Shown here in pieces: positions 9,221 through 17,704 of a stretch of DNA of 64,000 nucleotides. The stretch's first letter is position 1; each line of letters starts with the position of its first letter. Below the pieces are notes generated by a model. The model was not told the DNA's origin and did not search any database. It saw only the letters and a program-made list of their open reading frames with translations. Both the position numbers and the translations under genes were made by a program. The DNA comes from Paenibacillus sp. 19GGS1-52 (GTDB lineage Bacteria; Bacillota; Bacilli; Paenibacillales; Paenibacillaceae), in NCBI RefSeq assembly GCF_022369515.1, contig NZ_CP059724.1, positions 3,038,001 to 3,102,000 of the forward strand, in the 5' to 3' direction.

Positions 9221-10264
9221 TTAATCCATAAGGATTGAAACAATATCAATATAGGTATGAACAGATAGGTCAAGGAATTCATCATCCAGTTGAATCAAGG
9301 GTCTAAAGAAATCCAGGAGATTTGTCATGACAATGATTCCTGTCTGTCCGTTGTTTAGCGCCACCTTTTTCCCGATTAAATGAGGCAGTAGATTCTTGAT
9401 AAAGGTATGAGTGATGGCAGCGTCCAATTCACCAAAGCTCATCCGATGAAGTTCTCTGAGTACATACAGGAGATTCTTTTTCTCCTGATAAATGCGGTTT
9501 GAAGTCATGGCATCGAAGATATCAGCTACGGCTACTATTTTAGAATAGAAGTGGATATCATCGCAGATTTTTTGCAAAGGATAGCCGGAACCATTAAGTC
9601 GTTCGTGATGTTCTAGGGCAACAATGGCAAAAATGTTATTGTCCCCAAGTGATTCTTGCAGGATCTCATATCCGTATGTAGTGTGTTTTTTCATTTCAGT
9701 GAATTCATCATTTGATAGTCTATCCGGTTTTAGGAGAATAGCATTATCGACTTTACCTTTTCCGATATCATGAAGATATCCGGTTTCTCCAATCAGGATT
9801 GCTTCTTCCTTATCTAAGCCCAGCCAAGTGGCAATAAAGTAGGAGAAAATTCCGACCTGAACACAATGTTCATAGGTATATTCATCTTTTCTGTTCAAGT
9901 GCAGTAAGAAAGAGAGAAGATCCTGTTCATCCTGAAATTGCAATAATAACTCTGAATACCTTTCCTTTACAAAATCTTTAGAGATGATGCCCTCCGTCCG
10001 AACGGACTGAAATAAATCCCTAACGCCCTGAATAGCATTTTTATAGATCTGCAAATGCTTAGGGTATAAGGTTCGCATGCGATATTTGGAACCAGAGATT
10101 TTTTCTTTTTTTATTTCGATATAGTCAATATTGTGCTTCAACAATTTCCCTCTATCTTCTTCACTAATAATCTTATCAGTAGGTAAAAGATGCAACCCAG
10201 ATAAATTATAGACATCACCACCCAATACATCTCCGATTTTAAGTTCAGCCAAAGAGATTCGCAT
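9221..10264 (-). CDS. HD-GYP domain cyclic-di-GMP phosphodiesterase
   Basis: 347 residues. An N-terminal region of about 120 residues with no catalytic motif is followed by the HD-GYP domain (about 125-290). It has the HD pair in GYLHDIGKGK, the HHE site in EHHERLNGSGYP, and the metal-binding DIFDAMTSNR segment. These residues mark the enzymes that linearise cyclic di-GMP to pGpG or GMP, lowering the signal that favours sessile life. The C-terminal roughly 60 residues after the HD-GYP core are of unknown use. Monocistronic, with a minus-strand terminator. The ATG start has GGGAGTGG a few bases upstream. No diguanylate cyclase lies in the window. Confidence 0.93.
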   Translation of the reverse strand: MRISLAELKIGDVLGGDVYNLSGLHLLPTDKIISEEDRGKLLKHNIDYIEIKKEKISGSKYRMRTLYPKHLQIYKNAIQGVRDLFQSVRTEGIISKDFVKERYSELLLQFQDEQDLLSFLLHLNRKDEYTYEHCVQVGIFSYFIATWLGLDKEEAILIGETGYLHDIGKGKVDNAILLKPDRLSNDEFTEMKKHTTYGYEILQESLGDNNIFAIVALEHHERLNGSGYPLQKICDDIHFYSKIVAVADIFDAMTSNRIYQEKKNLLYVLRELHRMSFGELDAAITHTFIKNLLPHLIGKKVALNNGQTGIIVMTNLLDFFRPLIQLDDEFLDLSVHTYIDIVSILMD

Positions 10265-10453
10265 AGTTCCACTCCCAAAAGGATAGTAAATTCTAGGAAA
10301 TAGTCATTATGACCTAGTTCGATTATCCCTATGATATCATATTGTTTGTAGTATTAAAGATCTATTTTGAAGAACATTTGATGGAGCTTGAGGGGGTAGT
10401 GAAGCGCTTACCATTTGCCCCGTATTACTGCTTATAGAGCGTAAGCAGAACAG

Positions 10454-10490
10454 TTGACGGATGCCAGAAAAGGTGCAGGCATGTTATAAT
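10454..10490 (+). promoter_or_regulatory. Probable sigma-A promoter with extended -10
   Basis: TGTTATAAT at 10482-10490 is a perfect extended -10. A TTGACG lies upstream at 10454, but too far for normal spacing (25 bases), so the extended -10 is likely the working element. It would drive the YolD-like gene about 50 bases downstream. Confidence 0.5.
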
Positions 10491-10542
10491 CATTGGGAGC
10501 ATTCTACTACCGTAACTTGTAATGACTTATTGGAGGAATCGT

Positions 10543-10794
10543 GTGGCAAAACCAAAAGTATCCAAGCGTCCTACCAGAGATGAATTTGTGCTGGAGGAAA
10601 TAGGCAATCAATTGACCGAAGCAAAACAAGAGGATTCTGAGATTGTATTGACTGTATGGGGAAAAGAAGAGCTGGTACGCGGACACATTGTGTTAATGGA
10701 CTCGCGCACAGGCAAAGTACACATCAGCCATTCCGAGGAGATCACAAAGGTTCCTTTTATGGATATTATGCAAGTCAATTATCCTAGAGATTAG
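10543..10794 (+). CDS. Small YolD-like protein
   Basis: 83 residues from GTG 10543, picked because TGGAGG lies six bases upstream; ATG 10522 would precede that site. The N-terminus is basic (KPKVSKRPTRDEF), followed by a helix and a beta-rich end (RGHIVLMDSRTGKVHISH, then KVPFMDIMQVNY). This agrees with the YolD-like family, whose members often sit beside Y-family DNA polymerases in Firmicutes. No polymerase is next door here. The role is unknown and the family call is from memory of the pattern. A short hairpin (GGGTCC/GGGCCC, about 10811-10842) just downstream may end its transcript. Confidence 0.65.
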   Translation: MAKPKVSKRPTRDEFVLEEIGNQLTEAKQEDSEIVLTVWGKEELVRGHIVLMDSRTGKVHISHSEEITKVPFMDIMQVNYPRD

Positions 10795-11091
10795 ACGGTA
10801 CGGTAAGCGGGGTCCTACAAGCCAAAATTGCCTAAGGGCCCTTTTGCTATGTACATTAGGTAACAAAACCAAGTATAAATACGCCAGTACATTTAATAAT
10901 GTGCCGATCCTGATTCACTTGCCTGGACAGCATCACGGGAGAATTAGTGCTCAGACCGGAGGTCAAATCAATATTCTCCCGACATATAATCATGGAAATG
11001 ACTCTGCAGGCTGAAGGGTTTACAACTTGAGATATTAATTGGGAAGGGTCAACGCCGACCAACTTCTACCGGAAAATCATGGCAACGACGT

Positions 11092-12759
11092 CTAAACCTC
11101 AATGATGATGGGAAGAATCATCGGCCGCCGCTTCGTTCTCTCGTACAGGAATTTCCCCAAGGTATCCTTGATCGTTTGTTTCATGATATTCCATTGACCA
11201 AGATCAGCTTTACTCATTTTTTGCAGGGTTGCGGCGACAAGCTGATTGATTTCTTCCATCAGCTTGTCTGAATTCCGGACATAAACGAAACCTCTGGAGA
11301 TCGTATCCGGATCGTTTAGAATTCGACCATCACTTTGGCTTATTGTGATCACAGTGATCAGGATCCCGTCTGCTGACAATTGACGCCGATCGCGCAGCAC
11401 GACATTGCCAATATCGCCGATCCCGAGACCATCCACAAGAATCTGACCGGCGGTTACCCGCCCCGACTGGCGGACAACGCCTGCGCTAGACTCGACAATC
11501 TCCCCGTTCTTCAAGATGAAGATATGATCAGGATTGACCCCAACGTCTTCCGCCAGCAAGCTGTGGTGATGAAGCATGCGGTATTCTCCATGGATCGGAA
11601 TGAAATATTCAGGTTTCATCAAGGTCAGCATTAGCTTTAATTCCTCTTGGCTGCCGTGCCCCGAGACATGCAGTTCACTGCGGGAACCATAAATGACGCG
11701 TGCACCAAGGATGTACAAATTGTCTACAATCCGGGATACATTGCGTTCATTGCCCGGAATCGGATTAGCTGCGATTAAGACGGTGTCCCCCGCCCCAATC
11801 TCCATTAGTCTATGGCTTGAGTTAGCCAAGCGGGATAAGGCTGCCATAGGTTCGCCTTGACTTCCTGTGCAGAGCACTGCCAACTTTTCTGGAGCCAGCT
11901 TGGCCGCATCTGCTGGCTCTACCAGCATGCCTTCGGGTATGTCCAGATATCCTAACTCTGCAGCAATTCTTACCACGTTAACCATACTTCTGCCGAGCAA
12001 GGTAAGCTTACGTCCGGTTTGGCTGGCAGAATCAACAATTTGCTGAACTCGATTCACATTTGAGGCAAAGGTAGAGACAAATATTCTGCGCTCGGCTTTA
12101 TGGAAAGCATCATCCATATGAGCGCCAACGAGTTTCTCGGAAGGTGTGAAGCCAGGGCGTTCGGCATTTGTGCTCTCAGAGAGCAGAAACTTTACGCCTT
12201 TTTGGCCGATGTTAGCCATTTTATGTATATCTGGATATTGTTTGTTGACCGGGGACATATCAAATTTGAAATCTCCCGTATGGACAACGGTGCCTTCAGG
12301 TGTATCGAATACGATTCCGAGGCAATCCGGTATACTGTGATTTGTACTGAAGAAAGTTATGGAAATAGCCCCTAGCTTTAAACTCGATTCCGCATTAATG
12401 CAATGCAAGCTAGTCTGGCGTAGAATCCCGTGTTCCTTCAGCTTGTTCTCGATGAGTCCTAACGTCAAACGGGAGGCATAGATTGGGATGTTCAACTGTT
12501 TCAGCAGGTAAGGAATGCCTCCAATGTGGTCCTCGTGGCCGTGCGTGACAACTAAAGCTCTTACCTTGTCAATATTGTTTAGTAAATAAGTGACATCAGG
12601 AATAATCAGGTCGATACCTAATAGACTCTCATCCGGAAATTTAGAGCCGCAATCAATGACTATAATATCATCGGCATATTGCAGGATATACATATTCTTA
12701 CCAATTTCATTAACGCCGCCCAATGCTGCAATCCATAGCCGCTCTCCAGACATCTGCAT
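11092..12759 (-). CDS. rnj: Ribonuclease J
   Basis: 555 residues. A metallo-beta-lactamase core carries the zinc motif HGHEDH (about residues 75-80) and continues through GDFKFD. A beta-CASP insert (about 200-360) and the closing motif near ISGHGSQEE/IPIHGEYR follow. A C-terminal domain of about 110 residues completes it, the normal RNase J layout. The family has endo- and 5'-3' exoribonuclease activity and acts in mRNA turnover and 5'-end maturation. Many Firmicutes have two copies, and I cannot say whether this is the J1 or J2 type. Start ATG 12759 has CAAGGAGG eight bases upstream. The 297 bases between its stop and the YolD-like gene hold no convincing gene. Confidence 0.95.
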   Translation of the reverse strand: MQMSGERLWIAALGGVNEIGKNMYILQYADDIIVIDCGSKFPDESLLGIDLIIPDVTYLLNNIDKVRALVVTHGHEDHIGGIPYLLKQLNIPIYASRLTLGLIENKLKEHGILRQTSLHCINAESSLKLGAISITFFSTNHSIPDCLGIVFDTPEGTVVHTGDFKFDMSPVNKQYPDIHKMANIGQKGVKFLLSESTNAERPGFTPSEKLVGAHMDDAFHKAERRIFVSTFASNVNRVQQIVDSASQTGRKLTLLGRSMVNVVRIAAELGYLDIPEGMLVEPADAAKLAPEKLAVLCTGSQGEPMAALSRLANSSHRLMEIGAGDTVLIAANPIPGNERNVSRIVDNLYILGARVIYGSRSELHVSGHGSQEELKLMLTLMKPEYFIPIHGEYRMLHHHSLLAEDVGVNPDHIFILKNGEIVESSAGVVRQSGRVTAGQILVDGLGIGDIGNVVLRDRRQLSADGILITVITISQSDGRILNDPDTISRGFVYVRNSDKLMEEINQLVAATLQKMSKADLGQWNIMKQTIKDTLGKFLYERTKRRPMILPIIIEV

Positions 12760-12858
12760 AGAAGAACCTCCTTGTTAAATTCCCCTATATTATGCATGAA
12801 TTATCAGCGAATTATCCAATCAAATAATGTTGGACTTTATTTAGGGCGTGTCTGAAAA

Positions 12859-13074
12859 CTATATAAGTTGAACTTAAGATTTCCTGAATCGGCTTTAATC
12901 GTAACTGCGGTGAATGTTTGGACTTCCGGCCGCTGTTGTCTCCCGATTTCTTGATTTATTCCGCTTTAGCGGATGAAATCCGGAGACAAAGGCGATCGCT
13001 ATCGCTCCTACAGTTCCAAAATTCCCCTCCGTTACTTTTGCCTTTTGCTTAATTTTCTAGTTTAACTTATATAG
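12859..13074. repeat. MITE-like 216-bp element inside the IS left end
   Basis: Bounded by 16-bp inverted repeats CTATATAAGTTGAACT (12859-12874) and its complement with one mismatch (13059-13074). It has no coding capacity. The interior has an imperfect hairpin around TTCCGCTTTAGCGGA. It overlaps the inner edge of the IS terminal repeat by three bases, so it appears to have landed in the IS. I recall similar intergenic repeats in Paenibacillus genomes, but that needs a search. Confidence 0.65.
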
Positions 13075-13142
13075 ATATTGCTTCAAAAGCGAAACCGTAG
13101 CATAATTTTACAAGAAAGAAATCACGAGGGGATTGTAAAAAG

Positions 13143-13915
13143 ATGCTATGACGCCACGAAATCAAGGACGAAGAATGGGACCGAATACAAGATCTTTTAC
13201 CGCCCGAAAATACAGGAGAAGGCAGACCCTCGAAGTCCAATCAATTCATGCTAAATGGAATGCTTTGGAAAGTAAAAACAGGCGCTCCTTGGCGTGATTT
13301 GCCTGAACGTTTCGGTCCTTGGAAAACGGTGTATTCCCGATTTCGTTTGTGGAGCAAAGACGACCTATTTCAAAAGGTGTTTGAGTCGTTGACCCGCGAT
13401 GCGGACTTGCAGGATGTCTCTCTGGACAGCACCTCCTGTAAAGTTCATCAGCACGCAGCGGGGGCTAAAAAGGGGCCGAAAACGCCGAAACCAACCAGCA
13501 AATTGGACTTTCCCGAGGGGGACGCAATACCAAAATCCACGCTGTAGTGGACGCGCTGGGGAATCCGGTTCGTCTGTTTCTAACGTCTGGAAACATCCAT
13601 GACTGTAAGGTAGCCATTGAAGTCCTCTCTGAGTTAACGTTGTCCGGAAGTGTTGTTTTAGCCGATAAAGCCTACGGAACCCAAAACATTCGAACATATA
13701 TTGAATCCCAAAACGCAACGTTCTGCATCCCGCCCAAGTCCAATGCGACAGCTCCTTGGGCATGTGATTTTTACCATTATAAAGAACGCCATGTGGTGGA
13801 ATGTTTTTTCAACAAACTCAAACAATTTCGTGGGATCGCAACTCGCTATGACAAGCTTTCCCGAAATTTTTTGAGCTTTGCCTTTCTGGCTTCTGCGATG
13901 ATTTTGTTGTATTAG
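13143..13915 (+). pseudogene. IS5-family DDE transposase, two-frame, with premature stop
   Basis: The frame begins ATG CTA TGA CGC CAC; the TGA is the third codon and looks like a C-to-T change of CGA (Arg). After it the frame reads on to 13547 through RHEIKDEEWDRIQDLLPP and the first catalytic Asp in LDSTSCK. A -1 shift at A AAG GGG (13469-13475) then joins a second frame (to 13915), with the second Asp in VVLADKAYGT and the Glu in VECFFNKLKQFRG. The two-frame arrangement is normal for this group and probably programmed. The early stop is not, so this copy is likely silent unless trans-complemented. Confidence 0.85.
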
Positions 13916-14054
13916 CCCCATTAAGATTAGTTTTCAGACACGCCCTAGTAATATTACCCTAGTGAGCTGTACAAGAATGAACTCCTCGGCTAGTGCACAA
14001 TCTACTTTCTTGCTATAGTTGTACTATATGAATAGTTTAAAGAGGTGGATGATC

Positions 14055-14534
14055 ATGCAAGTTACCAAAACGAATGCCATGCGAATATTAGATGCCAAGA
14101 AGATAGAGTATGAAGTCCTGATCTATGACAATGAAGACGGGAATATCCATGGAACTGCTGTTGCCGAGAAGGTTGGCCGACCGCCGGAGGTTGTATTTAA
14201 GACATTAGTTTCCCATAGCGGTCCCAATCTATATGTGTTTGTAATTCCTGTGGCGGAAGAGCTGGATCTCAAAAAGGCCGCCAAGGCAGCCGGGGAGAAG
14301 AAAATAGAGATGCTGCCCGTAAAAGAATTGCAGAAATGGACAGGTTATATCCGTGGCGGTTGTTCGCCAGTCGGCATGAAGAAGCTGTATCCCACTTACA
14401 TAGACAACAGCGCAGCGGTATTGGACAAAATGGCAGTCAGCGCCGGAAAGATTGGGATGCAAATGGAACTTGCGCCCTCGCAGCTTGTCGGAATTGTGGC
14501 GGCGGAATTCTGCGAGTTGGTTCGTTCCCTTTGA
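14055..14534 (+). CDS. ybaK: YbaK/EbsC-type Cys-tRNA(Pro) deacylase
   Basis: 159 residues of a single-domain aminoacyl-tRNA editing protein. Marks include the N-terminal TNAMRILDAKKIEYEV, the HGTAVAEKVG segment, the conserved Lys in VVFKTLV, and the GGCSPVGMKK substrate loop typical of YbaK. The family hydrolyses Cys wrongly loaded on tRNA-Pro in the cytosol. ATG 14055 is chosen for GAGGTGG six bases upstream; ATG 14049 is too close to that site. Monocistronic, followed by a hairpin. Confidence 0.92.
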   Translation: MQVTKTNAMRILDAKKIEYEVLIYDNEDGNIHGTAVAEKVGRPPEVVFKTLVSHSGPNLYVFVIPVAEELDLKKAAKAAGEKKIEMLPVKELQKWTGYIRGGCSPVGMKKLYPTYIDNSAAVLDKMAVSAGKIGMQMELAPSQLVGIVAAEFCELVRSL

Positions 14535-14608
14535 ATAAATCGCAAAAGTAGGGACTCCGCACACCCGCAAATTTGTCGAGTGGTTAGACCTTATTCCAGT
14601 TTATCTTC

Positions 14609-14640
14609 GCCCTCATCTATTTAATAGGTGGGGGCTATTT
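14609..14640 (+). terminator. Probable terminator after ybaK
   Basis: An 11-bp stem with two G-U pairs (14609-14619 with 14625-14635), then a weak T-rich tail. Confidence 0.55.
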
Positions 14641-14750
14641 GACGTTTACACTTTATCATAACTTTATGAAACTCAAAGCGAATCTTTATTATTTCGGCAT
14701 AGGGATTCTATTCTGAGTTGCTACAATCAACTCAAAGAGGAGGAAGAATT

Positions 14751-15512
14751 ATGACAAACATCGTTCTTGAGACTAAAGAGTTAACTAAGGTTATGCATGG
14801 AAAACCTATCGTATCCAAAGTAAATATTCAAGTGAATACGGGTGATATATTTGGTTTTCTCGGACCGAACGGGGCTGGCAAAACAACGACCATTCGCATG
14901 ATTACTCATTTGGTTTTTCCAACATCAGGCGAAATATTCATCAATGGTCTTTCTTTAAGAGAGCACTTTAAAGAGGCTATTTCACAAGTGGGTTGTATCG
15001 TTGAAAATCCGACATTTTATCCCCATCTCTCTGCGTATCAGAATTTAAAATTAAGTGCAGCACTTTTGGGGAATATCCACAATCAGCGAATCGAAGAAGT
15101 GCTTGCCCTGGTTGGACTAACCAGCCATTTGAAACAAAAGGTCGGAACCTTCTCGCTGGGCATGAAGCAAAGACTCGGTATAGCCAATGCTATCCTGGGG
15201 TACCCCAAGCTAGTCATCCTGGACGAACCAACAAATGGTGTTGATCCCATAGGGTTGAGAGAAATGAAGATATTAATCAAGGAACTTGCAAACAAAGAGA
15301 ACATTACCTTTTTCATCTCCAGCCATATGCTTAGAGAAATGGAGGATCTATGCAACAAAGTTGCGATCATTCAAAAGGGAGAAATCGTAGCACAGGGGCA
15401 AGTAATAAGCTTACTGGCTGCTAATTCTGTTGAAACTTTAGAAGATTTATTCTTACAGATTACACAGGGGGATATCAACCATGAGAAATATCGTAACACT
15501 CTTGAAATTTGA
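14751..15512 (+). CDS. ABC transporter ATPase of an antibiotic-peptide-resistance type exporter
   Basis: 253 residues. Walker A is GPNGAGKTT (about 39-47), the signature is LGMKQRLGIANA and Walker B is LVILDEPTNGVD, followed by the switch His in SSHMLREMEDL. It belongs to the BcrA/DRA group that powers ABC-2 permeases for export of bacitracin or lantibiotic-like peptides. ATG 14751 has GAGGAGGAAG upstream. It overlaps the first permease gene by 32 bases and heads a five-gene unit (ATPase, two permeases, response regulator, kinase). The actual substrate is unknown; self-protection against a peptide is a reasonable inference. Confidence 0.9.
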   Translation: MTNIVLETKELTKVMHGKPIVSKVNIQVNTGDIFGFLGPNGAGKTTTIRMITHLVFPTSGEIFINGLSLREHFKEAISQVGCIVENPTFYPHLSAYQNLKLSAALLGNIHNQRIEEVLALVGLTSHLKQKVGTFSLGMKQRLGIANAILGYPKLVILDEPTNGVDPIGLREMKILIKELANKENITFFISSHMLREMEDLCNKVAIIQKGEIVAQGQVISLLAANSVETLEDLFLQITQGDINHEKYRNTLEI

Positions 15513-16263
15513 AACCAAAAGGTTGCTGACCTCCAAGATCTCCTTACTCTACGCTGCAATCTACGGCCTATGTTTTCTGATCTCCGCCTATTTTTATTCC
15601 GTGTACGGTTCTGAAGGATCGGTTCTCGTTACCGCCAACGGTCAATCGTTTGCAATACAGCATTTACAGGCCAGCTTTTTGTTTACGGGTGTATTTGTAG
15701 CCATCTATGCTTCCAGTTTGATTCTGCAGGAGAGAACTAAAGGTACGATTAAAAACATACTGACCAGACCCGTTACACGAGGTGAATTTTGGGTTTCTCG
15801 CGCATTATCCCTAACCGTATTTGTCATCTTCATTAGCTTTATGATGGTTGTTATAGGCTACATAGTTGGGATCGCCTGCTTTGGCTGGGGGGATTATATG
15901 GAGTTCGCTAATTTACGTTATCCGCCTGTAGAGGGTGTATTTCAAACCCTAAACGCTGCTCTTGCCTTTAGTTACGCATATCTAGGTTATGGAATGATGG
16001 CTTTAGTCATGTCCATCTTTATGGATCAGATGATCACTAGTGTCACCGTGATGACCCTTCTGCTTATGGTGGGACAATACGCCGAGGTCTTGCCTAACTT
16101 GAAGGTTGGCGTGATCATGCATCAAATGCTGTTTTACCATATTGACTTATTCAAAGCCTCCCAAACCGTTATAGCCTGGAATGGATTCGTGATCGGATTA
16201 TATATTGTGGTGTTCTTCAGCCTGGGGTGGGTCACTTTTCGACAACAGAATTTGAAAGTATAG
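15481..16263 (+). CDS. ABC-2 type permease, first subunit
   Basis: 260 residues with about six membrane helices, the first near residues 20-40. The conserved stretch LILQERTKGTIKNILTRPVTRGEFWVSR (about residues 80-107) precedes the second helix, as in ABC-2 exporter permeases. Its ATG lies inside the ATPase gene behind CAGGGGG, so the two are translationally coupled. It should form a heterodimer with the next permease. Confidence 0.87.
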   Translation: MRNIVTLLKFETKRLLTSKISLLYAAIYGLCFLISAYFYSVYGSEGSVLVTANGQSFAIQHLQASFLFTGVFVAIYASSLILQERTKGTIKNILTRPVTRGEFWVSRALSLTVFVIFISFMMVVIGYIVGIACFGWGDYMEFANLRYPPVEGVFQTLNAALAFSYAYLGYGMMALVMSIFMDQMITSVTVMTLLLMVGQYAEVLPNLKVGVIMHQMLFYHIDLFKASQTVIAWNGFVIGLYIVVFFSLGWVTFRQQNLKV

Positions 16264-16273
16264 GTGATCTCAA

Positions 16274-16993
16274 GTGAGAATAGCATTATTAAATGAAATC
16301 AGAAAAGTCATCTGGAGAAAAAAGTTACTTGGAGTACTATTCATCCTATTGGTGGCTGAGCTGATATACTATTACCGCCTAAGTTTAGGTGGCAATCCAG
16401 AGCAGTCCATTTCCGGGATACAACAGTCTTTTGATTTTTTCGAAACTTTCCGTTCTTTCTTTTGGATTCTGGCAGTCTATTTCATCTGCGATATCATCAA
16501 TGAAGACTACCACTACCAAACGATGAAAACAGCTCTGACAAGGAAAATCACGAGGATGGAGTATCTCATTTCCAAATTTCTAGTGTCTATAGCTACTGTG
16601 GAAGTTTTATTTCTATTTCTAATCTTGTCCGCCGGAGCCTTAGAAGGGTTATTCCATGGATGGGGCTTGTTATTTGTGGTGGGTCTCCTTATCTCGTCGT
16701 TATTAACGATTGCTTCATTTACGGCCGTTTGTTTATGTATCATAGTGGCTTCACAAAAATCCTCTGTCTCGTTGGGGTTAGGTATGGCGCTTATTTTTCT
16801 CATGCTGCTCTTGGAAGCAGATCCCAGGCTGTCACCTTTTCTGCTTACCAAACAGATTATAGAGTTGCCCCTAAAGATGATGCAGGGTTTGACTCTTAGC
16901 CTGTTGCCTGGTATCACTCTGTTTCTTATACTGATTATTGTTGGTGTATCATGTAGTGTAAGCATGTTCAATAAACAAGACATGTATATCTGA
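16274..16993 (+). CDS. ABC-2 type permease, second subunit
   Basis: 239 residues with about six membrane helices. The N-terminal RIALLNEIRKVIWRKKLLGVL and the later YHYQTMKTALTRKITRMEYLISK match the same layout as the first permease, so the pair probably arose by duplication and divergence. GTG 16274 starts ten bases after the previous stop; the ribosome site is weak, consistent with coupling. Confidence 0.85.
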   Translation: MRIALLNEIRKVIWRKKLLGVLFILLVAELIYYYRLSLGGNPEQSISGIQQSFDFFETFRSFFWILAVYFICDIINEDYHYQTMKTALTRKITRMEYLISKFLVSIATVEVLFLFLILSAGALEGLFHGWGLLFVVGLLISSLLTIASFTAVCLCIIVASQKSSVSLGLGMALIFLMLLLEADPRLSPFLLTKQIIELPLKMMQGLTLSLLPGITLFLILIIVGVSCSVSMFNKQDMYI

Positions 16994-17014
16994 TCAGGAG
17001 GTATAGTCATTCCA

Positions 17015-17704
17015 GTGAAATATAAAGTTATGATCGTTGAGGATGAAGTGGAGTTGGCAGAGATTGAACGAGATTTTCTGCTGGCTGAACAATATGATGT
17101 GATGTTATGTCACGATGGGAACATGGCCTTTGGGCTCTTTCAACAATACCAGCCGGATATCCTGCTTCTAGACATTATGCTCCCCGGAACAGATGGAATC
17201 GAGATCTTACGAAGAGTCAGAACCGAATCGTCAGCGATTGTGATCATTACCAGTGCGAAGGAGTCTGAATTCGATCGGATCTTAGGTCTGGGATTGGGTG
17301 CGGATGATTATATGACCAAGCCCTTTTCGATCAAAGAAATGGTGGCTCGTGTAAAAGCACAGCTACGTCGTTCCTTTTATTTTAATGAAAAGTTATCAAC
17401 TACTGCGCATGTAATTGGCTTTCAAAATATTAAAATTGACTTGAAATCCAGGCAGATTATGAATGGTGAAGCGGAAATCTTTTTAACTGTAAAAGAATAT
17501 GATATTCTCGTTTTTTTACTACAGCATCCTAACCAAGTGTTTACACGAGAGCAAATGTTCGAACATATCTGGGGAACATGGGAGGTAGGTGATCTAAATA
17601 CGATTACAGTACATGTGCAGAAAATCCGTGAAAAGCTAAAAGATACAGAAAGTATTGTGACTGTGAGGGGAGTTGGCTATCGATTTAATGGTGCGATGTT
17701 ATGA
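17015..17704 (+). CDS. OmpR/PhoB-family response regulator
   Basis: 229 residues. The receiver domain (1 to about 120) has the acidic pair in VEDE, the phospho-Asp in LLLDIML (about residue 53), and the KPF lysine. The winged-helix DNA-binding domain (about 130-229) ends in TVRGVGYRF. GTG start with AGGAGGT upstream. Its stop overlaps the kinase start. By position it controls the ABC exporter ahead of it, sensing either the peptide or envelope stress. Confidence 0.93.
   Translation: MKYKVMIVEDEVELAEIERDFLLAEQYDVMLCHDGNMAFGLFQQYQPDILLLDIMLPGTDGIEILRRVRTESSAIVIITSAKESEFDRILGLGLGADDYMTKPFSIKEMVARVKAQLRRSFYFNEKLSTTAHVIGFQNIKIDLKSRQIMNGEAEIFLTVKEYDILVFLLQHPNQVFTREQMFEHIWGTWEVGDLNTITVHVQKIREKLKDTESIVTVRGVGYRFNGAML

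Larger units (their letters stand above)
12844..13945 (+). mobile_element. IS5-family (IS427-type) insertion sequence, decayed and carrying a nested insert
   Basis: Perfect 18-bp terminal inverted repeats (GGGCGTGTCTGAAAACTA at 12844-12861, complement at 13928-13945) with TA on both outer flanks, the usual short target duplication of this group. The span is 1102 bp, but a 216-bp inverted-repeat insert sits just inside the left end. The IS itself would be about 890 bp, normal for the group. It lies between RNase J and the YbaK-like gene without disrupting either. Confidence 0.9.

Noticed and set aside
10856..11062. 68-codon minus-strand frame just behind RNase J
   Set aside because: TTG start with only a weak AGAAG site, no family resemblance, Cys/Ser-rich composition; most likely chance. 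The 297-base gap otherwise shows only a short hairpin near its start.
13149..13151. TGA in the transposase read as selenocysteine or a programmed signal
   Set aside because: No SECIS-like structure and no reason for recoding at codon 3; a C-to-T mutation of an Arg codon explains it.
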